Part shown: in pieces, positions 43,640-52,665 of the stretch
Layout: each line of letters begins with the position of its first letter
Numbering within the stretch: the first letter of the stretch is position 1
From: Romboutsia timonensis
GTDB taxonomy: Bacteria; Bacillota; Clostridia; Peptostreptococcales; Peptostreptococcaceae
Direction: 5' to 3'
DNA length: 59,089 bases
Assembly (NCBI RefSeq): GCF_900106845.1
Contig: NZ_LT629850.1
Coordinates: 1,506,214-1,565,302, forward strand
The notes under the pieces: generated by a model
Databases searched by the model: none
Seen by the model: the letters and a program-made list of their open reading frames with translations, nothing else
What the model was told of the DNA's origin: nothing
Program-made: the position numbers and the translations under genes

Positions 43640-44689
43640 TTATTTTAAATTTATTTGGAAGACAACATCTTCAACATCATCTTTTTTAATGTTTATAGTT
43701 CCTGGTGCCTTCTTATTAGGTATTAATTCCATTTCTTCATATACTATTTTTATATATTTACAATCTCTATTAAGATTTCTATAGACACTAGTTTTACCTA
43801 TATTTGTACCCTCATCATTATAAAATTCACTAAATCTAAGTACTTCATTACCTTTATCATCATAAATCAAAATATCATACATAGTATCTTCAGAATCTTT
43901 AGGTGTAATATGATTAACTATTAAACTTAAAGGTCTTACTTCTATACTAGATACTGTAAATTTAGATTTTGTTTCATTTACTTCAATAACTTTATTGTCT
44001 GAAGTATAGCTTTTAACTGAGAAGTTAAACTCCCATACATCTCCTGGAATGTAATATTTATCTCTATGAAAAGATTCAGCATTTATATTATCAAAAATAA
44101 TATTTATATTAAATTCATCTGGTAAAGAATCTTTATTTTCAAGTTTTAGCAATTCAGTTCCAACAAATGTATAATCATCCGTATAAACACCTTCAATACC
44201 AGAACTATTAAATACATAATCTGTCATATTATTTATTTTAACCTTACAGTTACTTAATAATTGATGCATTGTATCATCTCTTTCAAATTTCTCTTCACTT
44301 TTTATAATATAAGATATTGCTATGTATTTCCCATCACATAAAACACTTTCTGCTGTAACAGTTTTTCCATTTGCTGTAACTGTCTGATTTACTTCTTGCG
44401 CACTATCTTCAAAGTACTCATTAAAGTTAATACTCATTACCTCTGATTTTTTAGAATTTCTAATTTCTTTGTAAACATCCTTAACAAAAGGCATTCTATT
44501 AGCTAAACTATCTGAATTAAAACTCAAAAATAAAGCTCCCATAATACTTGCACAAGCTACTACTTTTATAAATTTATTTCTTCTATATTTTTTAGATTTC
44601 TTTTCATTTACTGCTTTTTTCAAACCCTTTTTTATATATAAATCAATATTCTCTGGTATTTCAATATTATCAAATTCCTTATTATACAT
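43640..44689 (-). CDS. Membrane anti-sigma factor with DUF4179-like part
   Basis: The cytosolic N-terminus (FDNIEIPENIDLYIKKGLKK AV region) is followed by one membrane helix near residues 44-60 (FIKVVACASIMGALFLSF) and an extracytoplasmic beta-rich region of about 280 residues. This is the plan of anti-sigma factors paired with ECF sigma factors in clostridia. It overlaps the sigma gene by eight bases, which supports stoichiometric synthesis. The signal it senses is unknown. Confidence 0.85.
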   Translation of the reverse strand: MYNKEFDNIEIPENIDLYIKKGLKKAVNEKKSKKYRRNKFIKVVACASIMGALFLSFNSDSLANRMPFVKDVYKEIRNSKKSEVMSINFNEYFEDSAQEVNQTVTANGKTVTAESVLCDGKYIAISYIIKSEEKFERDDTMHQLLSNCKVKINNMTDYVFNSSGIEGVYTDDYTFVGTELLKLENKDSLPDEFNINIIFDNINAESFHRDKYYIPGDVWEFNFSVKSYTSDNKVIEVNETKSKFTVSSIEVRPLSLIVNHITPKDSEDTMYDILIYDDKGNEVLRFSEFYNDEGTNIGKTSVYRNLNRDCKYIKIVYEEMELIPNKKAPGTINIKKDDVEDVVFQINLK

Positions 44690-45257
44690 TTAAATAATTC
44701 TCCTTTAATATATTATTCAACTGTTGTGTTGCCCGCTTTAATTGGCTTTTTACAGTATTTATTGGTATATCTAACATATAAGATATATCTTCTATTTTCA
44801 TATCATCAAAATATCTAAAAATAATCACTGTTTTATATTTAGGTTTTAAGAAATCTATAGCTCTATATAAATCCAACTTTTCTTCAATAGATACTCCATT
44901 TGATTCATATATACTCTCACACTCTTCATCTTCCAAAAATACTGTCTTACTTTCTTTTTTTATATGATTTATAGCTGTATTAACTAATATTTTTGTAATC
45001 CATGCTTTAAATGAATTATCATCTTTTAAAGTATTAATCTTAATCCACGCTTTATATGTAGTTTCTTGTACAATATCTAGGGCAATCTCCTGATTTTTTA
45101 CATACGTATAGGCTATTTTGTACATATATATCTTATATTTCATTAAAAGACTTTCAAAAGCTCTATCATTTCCAGCCCTTGCTTTCTTTACTAAATGTGA
45201 TTCACTCCTTTCTCTTTTTATATCTGATATTTTAATTATTTCTTGCATTTGTTCCAC
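44682..45257 (-). CDS. ECF-type RNA polymerase sigma factor
   Basis: The 191-aa protein shows region 2 (FESLLMKYKIYMYKIAYTYV and IALDIVQETTYKAWIKI) and region 4 (LKPKYKTVIIFRYFDDMKIE and LDIPINTVKSQLKRATQQL), with no regions 1 or 3. It pairs with the anti-sigma factor encoded by the overlapping next gene and likely controls this three-gene group plus distant targets. A GGTGGAAC site precedes the start. Confidence 0.93.
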   Translation of the reverse strand: MEQMQEIIKISDIKRERSESHLVKKARAGNDRAFESLLMKYKIYMYKIAYTYVKNQEIALDIVQETTYKAWIKINTLKDDNSFKAWITKILVNTAINHIKKESKTVFLEDEECESIYESNGVSIEEKLDLYRAIDFLKPKYKTVIIFRYFDDMKIEDISYMLDIPINTVKSQLKRATQQLNNILKENYLNV

Positions 45258-45339
45258 CTATTTCATTTTGTATTGGTACTTCTTCTTATAAGACCACTTA
45301 TATATTAAAAAAGTTGCATTTTTTACAAAAAAATAAAAA

Positions 45340-45386
45340 CAACAACTACTTTAGTATATCAAGTATCTAAAATAGTTGCTCTTTTT
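45340..45386 (-). terminator. Hairpin upstream of the sigma gene
   Basis: ACAACTACTTTAG pairs imperfectly with CTAAAATAGTTG, with T residues when read leftward. No gene ends nearby, so it may belong to a lost gene. Bases 45258-45537 otherwise hold only fragments of AT-rich repeat family 2. Confidence 0.5.
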
Positions 45387-45537
45387 ATTTCACATTATAT
45401 AACGATTGCGAAGTTAATTATATTGTATCATTTTCAACACTCATTTAAAACATAGCCAATAATAAAAAAAATATGAATAAAATTAAATAAACTGACTATA
45501 ATAATAACTGTAAAGGACTGATTAAAATTAAATATAT

Positions 45538-45613
45538 GGGAATATAGCTCAGTAGGTAGAGCAATTGACTGTTAATCAATGGGTCACAGGTTCGAGCCCT
45601 GTTATTCCCGCCA
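45538..45613 (+). tRNA. tRNA-Asn (GTT)
   Basis: A complete 76-nt cloverleaf includes the encoded CCA. The acceptor GGGAATA pairs with TATTCCC. The D arm is GCTC-AGTAGGTA-GAGC, the anticodon loop is CTGTTAA with anticodon GTT, and the T arm has the GGTTCGAGCCC sequence. It stands alone rather than in a tRNA cluster, between the sigma group and an IS-bearing segment. Confidence 0.97.
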
Positions 45614-45615
45614 AT

Positions 45616-45650
45616 AAAAAAACTCTTAGTCTAAACTAAGAGTTTTTTTA
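45616..45650 (+). terminator. Terminator of tRNA-Asn
   Basis: AAAAAACTCTTAGT pairs with ACTAAGAGTTTTTT around a 4-nt loop, directly after the CCA end. Confidence 0.9.
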
Positions 45651-45726
45651 TCATCAAATATAAATTCTGTAGGTATTATATTTTTACGCTATGTTCAAGA
45701 ATAGTGTTGAAAAATAATATATAATT

Positions 45727-45752
45727 AAAGAGGACTGGTGATAGTCCTCTTT
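45727..45752 (-). terminator. Terminator of the PH-like gene
   Basis: AAAGAGGACT pairs with AGTCCTCTTT around a 6-nt loop, 27 bases past the stop codon at 45779. Confidence 0.85.
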
Positions 45753-45778
45753 AGCAACTATAAACGAAAGTTTGTATC

Positions 45779-46186
45779 TTATCTTGTTAATTCTATTAAT
45801 TCGTTATAAATTTCATTAGTTTTATCTGAATTATCTTCATTAAAAACAATTACCAAATCTTTAGTAGTAAGTCTTATAAAAGGGCTTACTTTATTATAGA
45901 TACATACTTTAGATTTAAAATTATCTCCATTAACTTTATAATATCCATTATTGGTATTAGGAGTATTACTGCCTGAACCCCCTGAAAGTATTACCTTATT
46001 AAGTAACTCGACATCGGTTATATCTTCTATATTGTAAGTAGAATTCATAATTTTAATTGAATCATCATCTATTATTATAGATGTTAACTTTGAATCCATT
46101 TGTTTAAATAGAAAATTTATTGATAATCCTATCCCTACAAATATTATAAGCGTAAATATTAAACCATATTTTTTTTCTTTACTCAT
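45779..46186 (-). CDS. Small membrane-anchored protein with PH-like domain
   Basis: The 135-aa protein has one N-terminal membrane helix (YGLIFTLIIFVGIGLSINFLF) and an outer domain with the strand pattern SIIIDDDSIKIMNSTYNIED, a Gly/Ser/Asn loop (LSGGSGSNTPNTNNGYYKV) and LTTKDLVIVFNEDNSDKTNE, which looks like a bacterial pleckstrin-homology-like fold. The fold assignment is moderate. The start has AGGGGAATTT. It is monocistronic. Confidence 0.75.
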   Translation of the reverse strand: MSKEKKYGLIFTLIIFVGIGLSINFLFKQMDSKLTSIIIDDDSIKIMNSTYNIEDITDVELLNKVILSGGSGSNTPNTNNGYYKVNGDNFKSKVCIYNKVSPFIRLTTKDLVIVFNEDNSDKTNEIYNELIELTR

Positions 46187-46252
46187 ATAAATTCCCCTCT
46201 ATTCTATATAATAATAGTTATTACTATTGTAGAGTAATATAACAAATATACT

Positions 46253-47311
46253 CTATATATACAATGGTTTTCTATTTTTAAAATCCTTTATTTTAGTATT
46301 CGAATAAGATACATGAGATTGTATAAATAGTCTCTTACACTTCATAGAATCCTTATCTGTTTTAAACAACTCAATCCACTTAAACCAATACATATAATTA
46401 GCTAAATATTTTGTTGCAACACCATTAAAACCATCCATCCACTTTTTTAATCTACTGTGATATGAATTTATATGTTGAATATGATATATACCCTTTTTAA
46501 ACTTTCCAGTCTCTATCTTCTGTATATCCACATCTATGTTCTTATTTAAACGTATATAACTCTTATGAGAGTCGATACATAATGTTGATTTTTCTTCTAT
46601 TCTACCATTAAATAATCTCTCTACATCTTTGTATTGCATTCTCCCATTACATATTAATTCTGAAATTATATTCCCAGTTCTATCTATTGCACACATTACA
46701 GCAACTTGATTTCTTGATATACCTCTTGGTTTAGGTTCTTCATCTTTTGATTTTTTGCTTTTGGGTCCTCTTAAATTAGGTTTTCGAGGCATAGTAAATC
46801 CTGAACTCTTGCTATGATTACCTTTATATGATAATCTAAAGAAAGTTTCGTCTGCTTCAACAAGACCAGAAACATGACCTGTACCTATGTATAGTCTTAA
46901 TGCATCTAAAATTTTATGTCTCCAAGCAAATGAAGTAGGTACAGTTATTTCTACTATTTCAGCACATTTTCTAATTGAATATCCAGCAACCATACATTTA
47001 ATATACTCTAACCATTTCGAAAAGTCTTTTTTAGAGTTATAGCAAGGAGAGAATGTAAAATCAGTAAATGTTTTATTACAAGACTTACATATGTATCTTT
47101 GTTTACCATTATACTTACCATTTCTTGATACATGATTACCTTTACAATGAGGGCATACTTTACCTGATGCAAACCTATTTTCTTTAATCCCCTCTTTAAT
47201 TTGAGTTGACAAAGAGCCAAATACAAGTTTTTCTTCTAAAAAGTTAAATACTTGATGTTGTTCATACTCATTTAAATTTTCTAAAGACTTAATTATATAA
47301 TTTACATTCAT
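46253..47311 (-). CDS. IS1595-family (ISXO2-like) transposase
   Basis: The 352-aa protein has an N-terminal zinc ribbon (CPHCKGNHVSRNGK, then YICKSCNKTF), a helix-turn-helix region (GYSIRKCAEIVEITVPTSFAWRHK), and the DDE-type core with EADETFFRLSYKG, LCIDSHKSYIRL and HINSYHSRLKKWM. All parts appear intact, so the element may be active. I could not find convincing terminal inverted repeats in 46187-46252 or 47312-47415, so the element ends are not defined. A decayed relative lies at 54314-54496. Confidence 0.93.
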   Translation of the reverse strand: MNVNYIIKSLENLNEYEQHQVFNFLEEKLVFGSLSTQIKEGIKENRFASGKVCPHCKGNHVSRNGKYNGKQRYICKSCNKTFTDFTFSPCYNSKKDFSKWLEYIKCMVAGYSIRKCAEIVEITVPTSFAWRHKILDALRLYIGTGHVSGLVEADETFFRLSYKGNHSKSSGFTMPRKPNLRGPKSKKSKDEEPKPRGISRNQVAVMCAIDRTGNIISELICNGRMQYKDVERLFNGRIEEKSTLCIDSHKSYIRLNKNIDVDIQKIETGKFKKGIYHIQHINSYHSRLKKWMDGFNGVATKYLANYMYWFKWIELFKTDKDSMKCKRLFIQSHVSYSNTKIKDFKNRKPLYI

Positions 47312-47415
47312 TTAAGTACGCCCTCCAAATAATCTAATATACTTATATTATAACCCAATCTCAGTAAACATATATTAAAAATCAACAATTATTTTAAACA
47401 TAGCGTATTTTTAAA

Positions 47416-47444
47416 GAAAAAACCTCTCTGTTTACACAGAAAGG
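47416..47444 (-). terminator. Terminator of the RND transporter gene
   Basis: CCTCTCTGT pairs with ACAGAAAGG around a TTAC loop, with a T tract read leftward, seven bases past the stop codon. Confidence 0.8.
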
Positions 47445-47451
47445 CTCTATC

Positions 47452-50400
47452 CTAATCCTCTATATCAATAACCCTAAACTCATTACGTTGCATTAAATCA
47501 TAAAGTATTGGTATAACCACAAGCGTCAATATAGTCGAATATGCAAGTCCACCTATAGAAACTATAGCCAACCCTTGTGTCATTTCTGCACCCATTCCAT
47601 TACTTAATGCCATTGTAGACATAGCAAGTATTGTTGTTAAAGCCGTCATAAGTATCGGTCTTATACGACTTCTTCCAGTTTCTATTATGGCCTCTTTTTT
47701 ACTCATACCTGTAGCTCTTAGTTGATTAACATAATCTACAAACACTATACCATTGTTTACTACAACCCCAGATAACACTAAGAAACCTAGCATAGAAACT
47801 ACACTTAAATCATTACCTGTAATTAATAATGCTAATAGTCCTCCAGTAAATGCAAGCGGTATAGTAAACATTACTATAAATGGAGATAATAATGATTGGA
47901 ACTGAGCAACCATTACTAAGTAAACAAATACCACTGCTAAAGCAATCATTAATACTAAATCACCCATAGCATCTGAAATAGTTTCCATTTCTCCACCTAT
48001 TTCAATAGAGTATCCATCTTTTACTTTATAATTATCTAACTTTGCTTTTACATCTTTACCTACTAAACCAACATTATAATCACTATCAATAGTTGCAGTA
48101 ACTGTCATATATCTAGATTGATTTTCACGAGATATAGAAGATAAACTTTCATCATCACTTATACTCACAATACTAGAAATTTTCACATCAACTTTTTCAT
48201 TATCTTTAGTTCCTGTTATAGTTAAATTCTTTAATTCATTCTTTGTTAATGAATCACCATTTGAAACTATTACAGGATAATCATTTCTACCAATAGTTAA
48301 TATAGTAGATGATGTATCAGTTTTTATTTCATTTGCTATAGTTTGATATATTTGAGCTGTTGTTAAACCATACTCCATAGCCTTATTTTTATCAACTATT
48401 ATTCTTGTCTCTGAACTTGGATTTTCAAGTCCTGTTGTAATTTCTTTTATACCCTTAATTGGTTTAATTTCCTTTGATATATCTATGGCAATAGATTTTA
48501 ATTCATCTAAATCTTCACCTTTAATAATAACTTGTATTCCTGATCCAGCTAAGGCACCCATATCCATATTAGATGCACTAACTTTTAACTCACAATCAAA
48601 GTCTTTTGTTCTATCCTCTATTATTTTAGCTATTTCAGTATTTGAGTGTTTTTTATCTTCTTTTAATTTTATGAAAAATGACATTGTAGTATCTGATGCT
48701 TTACCAAGCATAGAATTAGTAGAGTCTGTTGCACCAATTGTTTCAATATCATCTATTTTCATTAAATTATTTATTATTTTATCACTCATTTTAATAGTAT
48801 CTTTTTTACTGCTTCCAATTGGCATTTCTAATGTTGCTGACATTTCTGTTGAGTCCATACTTGGCATAAAACTTGTCCCCATAGACCCTACCCTATATAC
48901 ACTAAATATTAATAAAGCAACTACAGGTAAAATTACAGCTACCTTATGTTTTAATGCCCATCTAAGTGCTTTTTCATAAAGATTAATCAGTCTATCAAAT
49001 AATATACTTGGCTTTTTTTCTACCTTTTCTAATAATTTAGAAGACATAGCAGGAACAACAGTTAAAGAAACTATTAAACTTGATAGTAAACTATATGCTA
49101 TCGTTAGTCCCATGTCAGTAAATATCTGCTTAGTCATACCATCTGCAAATACTATAGGAAGGAATACACATATAGTTGTAAGTGTAGATGCAAATATCGC
49201 TCCTGATACTTGTCTAGCACCATATACACTTGCCTTAGCTGCACTCATTCCTTTTTCTCTCATTTTAGATATATTCTCAATAACTACTATACTGTTATCT
49301 ACCAACATACCTACACCTAGAGATAAACCAGATAAACTTATTATATTTAAAGTTATATTACTAAAATACATAAGTACCATAGATACAAATAAACTAATTG
49401 GTATACTAAGTGCTATTATTATAGTTGGCTTAAAGCTCTTTAAAAATAATAATAAAACAATAATTGCCAATGCTCCACCAAATATTAAGTTATCTAAAAC
49501 ACTGTCTATTATCATTTCTATATATATACCTTGGTCCATTAATGTTGTTATATTAACTTTATCATTTTCTTTCATAATATCATCAATAGTTTTACCTATG
49601 TTCTTAGTTACTTCAGTAGTTGATGATACACTAGATTTTTGTAAAGATATCATAACACCATCATTGCCATTTATATTAGCATATGTTTCTTCTGAATTAT
49701 CAACTTTGCTTATATCAGCTACATCTTTTAGATAAATCTTTCCTACACCATTAATATCAAATAATAATAGGTTTTCAAGTTCTTCAATAGAACTTAATTT
49801 ATCTCCGACTTTAACTAAATGTTTACTGTCATCATCTGAAACATATCCAGCAGGCATAGCAAAGTTTTGAGCCATTACTATATTGCTTATCATCTCTGGA
49901 GTTATTTTATTTGTCATATCAGATGCTTCATAAGCCTGTTCTTTTGCAGCTTTTAACTCATTACTAGCCTTTTTAAGCTCAGATTCACCTAAAGATAATT
50001 CAAGTGACGCTTTACTTAATTCTTCACTAACTCTATTTTGAGCTATCTTTAGTTGCTTTTCTTGTTCTTTTATGTTATCTAGTGAATTTAAAGCTTCTAA
50101 TCCTTGCTTTGCAGTAGCAATACCTTTCTTTAAATTCTCTATAGTTGTATTTAAGACAGTTATTCGAGCTTGTATTTGCATTATGTACTCTTCATTATTT
50201 TGTGAAGGATTGTTTAATTCATTTTGAAGGTCATTTAATTTATTTTCTGCATCTTTAAGAGATTTTGAAGTTTCTTCAATAGTTTTATTTAATGTTTCTT
50301 TGTTCATTCCTTGAGAAGTTAACTGAGATGCTAATAATTCTAATTTAATCTTAGCTGATTGAAGCTCAACTTCAGCATTAACTAAATTTTCTTTTTGAAT

Positions 50401-51099
50401 TTTTGATTGCTCCTCTAATTGACTTTTTCCATTTGCTATTTGATTTTGAGAATCTTTTAATTTCTTTTCTTGTTCTGCCATTTCATTATCAATTTTTGAT
50501 TTTACTTTTTTATTTACAGAACTAATCTTATCGTTATCTAAATTAATTTGAATTTTTTCTTCTAAAAGTCCAGTTACACTAACTGATCCTACTCCATTTG
50601 TTCTTTCAAGTTTTGGAACTACATTTTCACTAACGTAATTTGATAACTCTTTTATATCCATATTTTTTACATCAACACTTAATATCATAACTGGCATTGA
50701 GTCTGGGTTTAATTTCATAACTGAACTTGAACCAACCCCATCTTCAAAACTTGATTTTATTAAATCTAGTTGGCTATTTACATCAAGTATTGCTGAATCT
50801 ATGTTTACGTTTTGGTCAAATTCTATCATAACCATACTAGCATTCTCGCTAGATGTTGATGATACATTCTTAACTCCACTTACAGTAGATACAACTTGTT
50901 CAATAGGTTTTGTAAGCGACATTTCTACTTTTTCAGGACTTGCTCCTGGATACTGTGTAAGTACCATTGCATATGGAAGATCTATACTAGGTAATAAATC
51001 TGTTTTCATATCAAAAAAAGACACTATCCCCAGTATAAATACCATTACAACTGCAACTGCCACAGTAAATGGCCTTTTAACGCTATACTTAGGTATCAT
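47452..51099 (-). CDS. RND-family efflux permease with coiled-coil insertion
   Basis: This is a proton-driven exporter of the AcrB/SwrC type. Membrane helix 1 is followed by DMKTDLLPSIDLPYAMVLTQ and YPGASPEKVEMSLTKPIEQV; the central helices include LSGLSLGVGMLVDNSIVVIE with the proton-relay Asp, and the second half repeats MLGFLVLSGVVVNNGIVFVD. The length of 1215 aa exceeds the usual 1030 by nearly 200 because residues of about 195-395 are a long heptad-rich Lys/Glu/Gln coiled coil inserted in the first porter domain. No membrane fusion protein or outer membrane channel is encoded nearby, as expected in a Gram-positive. The start has AAGGGGGAGGAA. Substrates are unknown. Confidence 0.93.
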   Translation of the reverse strand: MIPKYSVKRPFTVAVAVVMVFILGIVSFFDMKTDLLPSIDLPYAMVLTQYPGASPEKVEMSLTKPIEQVVSTVSGVKNVSSTSSENASMVMIEFDQNVNIDSAILDVNSQLDLIKSSFEDGVGSSSVMKLNPDSMPVMILSVDVKNMDIKELSNYVSENVVPKLERTNGVGSVSVTGLLEEKIQINLDNDKISSVNKKVKSKIDNEMAEQEKKLKDSQNQIANGKSQLEEQSKIQKENLVNAEVELQSAKIKLELLASQLTSQGMNKETLNKTIEETSKSLKDAENKLNDLQNELNNPSQNNEEYIMQIQARITVLNTTIENLKKGIATAKQGLEALNSLDNIKEQEKQLKIAQNRVSEELSKASLELSLGESELKKASNELKAAKEQAYEASDMTNKITPEMISNIVMAQNFAMPAGYVSDDDSKHLVKVGDKLSSIEELENLLLFDINGVGKIYLKDVADISKVDNSEETYANINGNDGVMISLQKSSVSSTTEVTKNIGKTIDDIMKENDKVNITTLMDQGIYIEMIIDSVLDNLIFGGALAIIVLLLFLKSFKPTIIIALSIPISLFVSMVLMYFSNITLNIISLSGLSLGVGMLVDNSIVVIENISKMREKGMSAAKASVYGARQVSGAIFASTLTTICVFLPIVFADGMTKQIFTDMGLTIAYSLLSSLIVSLTVVPAMSSKLLEKVEKKPSILFDRLINLYEKALRWALKHKVAVILPVVALLIFSVYRVGSMGTSFMPSMDSTEMSATLEMPIGSSKKDTIKMSDKIINNLMKIDDIETIGATDSTNSMLGKASDTTMSFFIKLKEDKKHSNTEIAKIIEDRTKDFDCELKVSASNMDMGALAGSGIQVIIKGEDLDELKSIAIDISKEIKPIKGIKEITTGLENPSSETRIIVDKNKAMEYGLTTAQIYQTIANEIKTDTSSTILTIGRNDYPVIVSNGDSLTKNELKNLTITGTKDNEKVDVKISSIVSISDDESLSSISRENQSRYMTVTATIDSDYNVGLVGKDVKAKLDNYKVKDGYSIEIGGEMETISDAMGDLVLMIALAVVFVYLVMVAQFQSLLSPFIVMFTIPLAFTGGLLALLITGNDLSVVSMLGFLVLSGVVVNNGIVFVDYVNQLRATGMSKKEAIIETGRSRIRPILMTALTTILAMSTMALSNGMGAEMTQGLAIVSIGGLAYSTILTLVVIPILYDLMQRNEFRVIDIED

Positions 51100-51206
51100 T
51101 TCCTCCCCCTTATATTATTGAAATTGTCTTTTTTAGACAGTTTATTATACCATTTTTTGTGTAATTTTCTCAAACTTATTTTTAACAAGAATATACTTTT
51201 ATACAT

Positions 51207-51356
51207 AAAAAATTCGCTTCGCTTGAGCGACGTGTCGGCGAAACACTTTAAGCCACGTGTGGGCGCTAATTTTTATTTCGCCAACGATATATCCTTGCTC
51301 ACGCTACGGATACATCCGTTGCTTGAGCCACTGCGTGGGCGAAGCATTTCAAAAAA
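51207..51356 (+). repeat. Dispersed composite repeat, copy 6 (variant left module only)
   Basis: It begins AAAAAATTCGCTTCGCTTGA, then GTGTCGGCGAAACACTTTA, the variant AAGCCACGTGTGGGCGC segment shared with copy 4, then CGCCAACGATATATCC and CCACTGCGTGGGCGAAGC. It ends in AAAAAA that belongs to the next terminator. The right module with the DnaA box is absent. Confidence 0.9.
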
Positions 51357-51403
51357 GCCTACTACTCACTATAATATAATTAGTGAATAGTTAGGCTTTT
51401 TTA
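51351..51403 (-). terminator. Terminator of the VOC gene, adjoining repeat copy 6
   Basis: AAAAAAGCCTA and CTCACTA pair with TAGTGA and TAGGCTTTTTT around an AT loop. It serves the minus-strand gene at 51451. Confidence 0.75.
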
Positions 51404-51450
51404 GTATACTTAATAATATTTAAATTTGATAGTTATAGGCAAATTACTTA

Positions 51451-51834
51451 TTAAAATTCATCTTCTCTTAATAAATAATCATTTCCATCTTGGTCTTTAA
51501 ATGAGAACATCTTTCCATAAGGCATTGTCATTATTTCTGAAACTTCAACACCTTTTTCTTTAAGTTCATTGTAACTTTCTTCGATGTTATCTGTACTTAA
51601 TATAACATTTGGATGATCTACGTTTGCTGATGGCTTTTGAGCTAACATCATCTTCTTATCATATAATATAAATGTAGTAAACTCACACTCATTTGGACCT
51701 ACTTCTAACCATGTCATATTAGGTCCCATTGGTCTTTCTAATTTTATTACAAAGTTTAATTTCTCAGTCCAAAACGCTTTAGCTTCTTCTTGATTATTTA
51801 CATATATAGTTATTTTACCTATTTTCTTTATCAT
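51451..51834 (-). CDS. VOC-family (glyoxalase/bleomycin-resistance fold) protein
   Basis: The 127-aa protein has the paired beta-alpha-beta-beta-beta units of the VOC fold: IGKITIYVNNQEEAKAFWTE at the start, and NVILSTDNIEESYNELKEKG with FSFKDQDGNDYLLRE at the end. The C-terminal Glu of the metal site is present. Members are lyases, dioxygenases or binding proteins; the substrate is unknown. The start follows AGGAGGATAACT. Confidence 0.88.
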   Translation of the reverse strand: MIKKIGKITIYVNNQEEAKAFWTEKLNFVIKLERPMGPNMTWLEVGPNECEFTTFILYDKKMMLAQKPSANVDHPNVILSTDNIEESYNELKEKGVEVSEIMTMPYGKMFSFKDQDGNDYLLREDEF

Positions 51835-51845
51835 AGTTATCCTCC

Positions 51846-51880
51846 TAAAAATGTGTTCTATTAATTATATACACATTTTA
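51846..51880 (-). terminator. Terminator of the spore protein gene
   Basis: AAAATGTGT pairs with ACACATTTT around a 15-nt AT loop, 35 bases past the stop codon at 51915. Confidence 0.65.
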
Positions 51881-51914
51881 GAGTTTAACAATACATTTTT
51901 CGACATTTTTTATA

Positions 51915-52136
51915 TTATTTTTTACTATTATACTGTTTAAGTAAAGCTTGTTGCCCCATTTCAACTAATCTTTTGCTCATAAGTCCACCAACTCTACCAC
52001 CTAGTTGACCATTTTCATAAGAAGTGTTATTTGTGCCATATTTATTATTAGTTTCAACACCTATTTCATTTGCTATTTCTAATTTCATTTCTTCTAAAGC
52101 TTTTTTAGCATTTGGGTTTACATTTTTATTAGCCAT
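51915..52136 (-). CDS. Alpha/beta-type small acid-soluble spore protein
   Basis: The 73-aa protein has the family sequence: KALEEMKLEIANEIGV with the GPR protease site (Glu-Ile-Ala) and GGRVGGLMSKRLVEMGQQ at the C-terminus. Such proteins coat spore DNA and protect it, and serve as an amino acid store on germination. They are made in the forespore under SigG. The start has AGGAGGCTATT. Confidence 0.96.
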   Translation of the reverse strand: MANKNVNPNAKKALEEMKLEIANEIGVETNNKYGTNNTSYENGQLGGRVGGLMSKRLVEMGQQALLKQYNSKK

Positions 52137-52264
52137 AATAGCCTCCTATTTATCTAAATTATAGTTATTTTTCTGTGTTTATTATTTTTTACTTACTAAG
52201 GTTTTATAATACATCAAAAATATTGATAACTTATGAATTATAGTAGTATCAATGTATTTAGAAA

Positions 52265-52410
52265 AGTAGGCTATGTTAGATAATTATTTTATAAATTAAA
52301 ATAAAGGCTCTATTAGACAATTGTGTGATAAGTAAGCAATAAAATAGCTAGACATATTGGAATTTCCATTGTCTAGCTATTTTTATATAAATTAGTTCGT
52401 AATATATTAA
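52265..52410 (+). repeat. AT-rich intergenic repeat family 2, copy enclosing a terminator
   Basis: GGCTATGTTAGATAATTATT and GGCTCTATTAGACAATTGTG are two successive copies of one unit. After a terminator hairpin comes AGTTCGTAATATATTAAGAT, the other end of the family. The reverse complement of the same parts is at 26692-26765 and 52908-53012. Confidence 0.5.
52340..52384 (-). terminator. Terminator of the 70-aa membrane protein gene
   Basis: AAAATAGCTAGAC pairs with GTCTAGCTATTTT, with an inner GGAA/TTCC pairing. It is the third use of this stem in the window. Confidence 0.75.
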
Positions 52411-52424
52411 GATTGTATATATTA

Positions 52425-52637
52425 CTAATTTTCATTATTCTCATCAAATTTCTCTAATATTAAGGATGTACAAAATATAACTACAAATATTAATAACAAC
52501 AATAGTGAATGTGTTTCTAAATGATATGAAGATTCTACTGAACTATAGCCAAAATTGAAAATTATTGGCATAATAAACCACGCATTAAAAAAGAACAGTA
52601 GTATAGTTATAACTAAGCTAATTAGTATTTTTTTCAT
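52425..52637 (-). CDS. Small two-helix membrane protein
   Basis: The 70-aa protein has two hydrophobic helices (ILISLVITILLFFFNAWFIM and LLLLIFVVIFCTSLILEKF) and an acidic tail. A GAGGGGATAAAA site precedes the start. It lies 28 bases after a similar small membrane protein gene, so they are likely co-transcribed. No family was recognised. Confidence 0.65.
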   Translation of the reverse strand: MKKILISLVITILLFFFNAWFIMPIIFNFGYSSVESSYHLETHSLLLLLIFVVIFCTSLILEKFDENNEN

Positions 52638-52665
52638 TTTTATCCCCTCTCGTATTATACTAACA

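Noticed and set aside
46187-47415. Terminal inverted repeats for the IS1595 element
   Set aside because: Only AT-rich weak matches were seen, so element ends were not called.
24308-51356. Repeat family considered as a CRISPR array
   Set aside because: Copies are kilobases apart with no spacer pattern and no cas genes.
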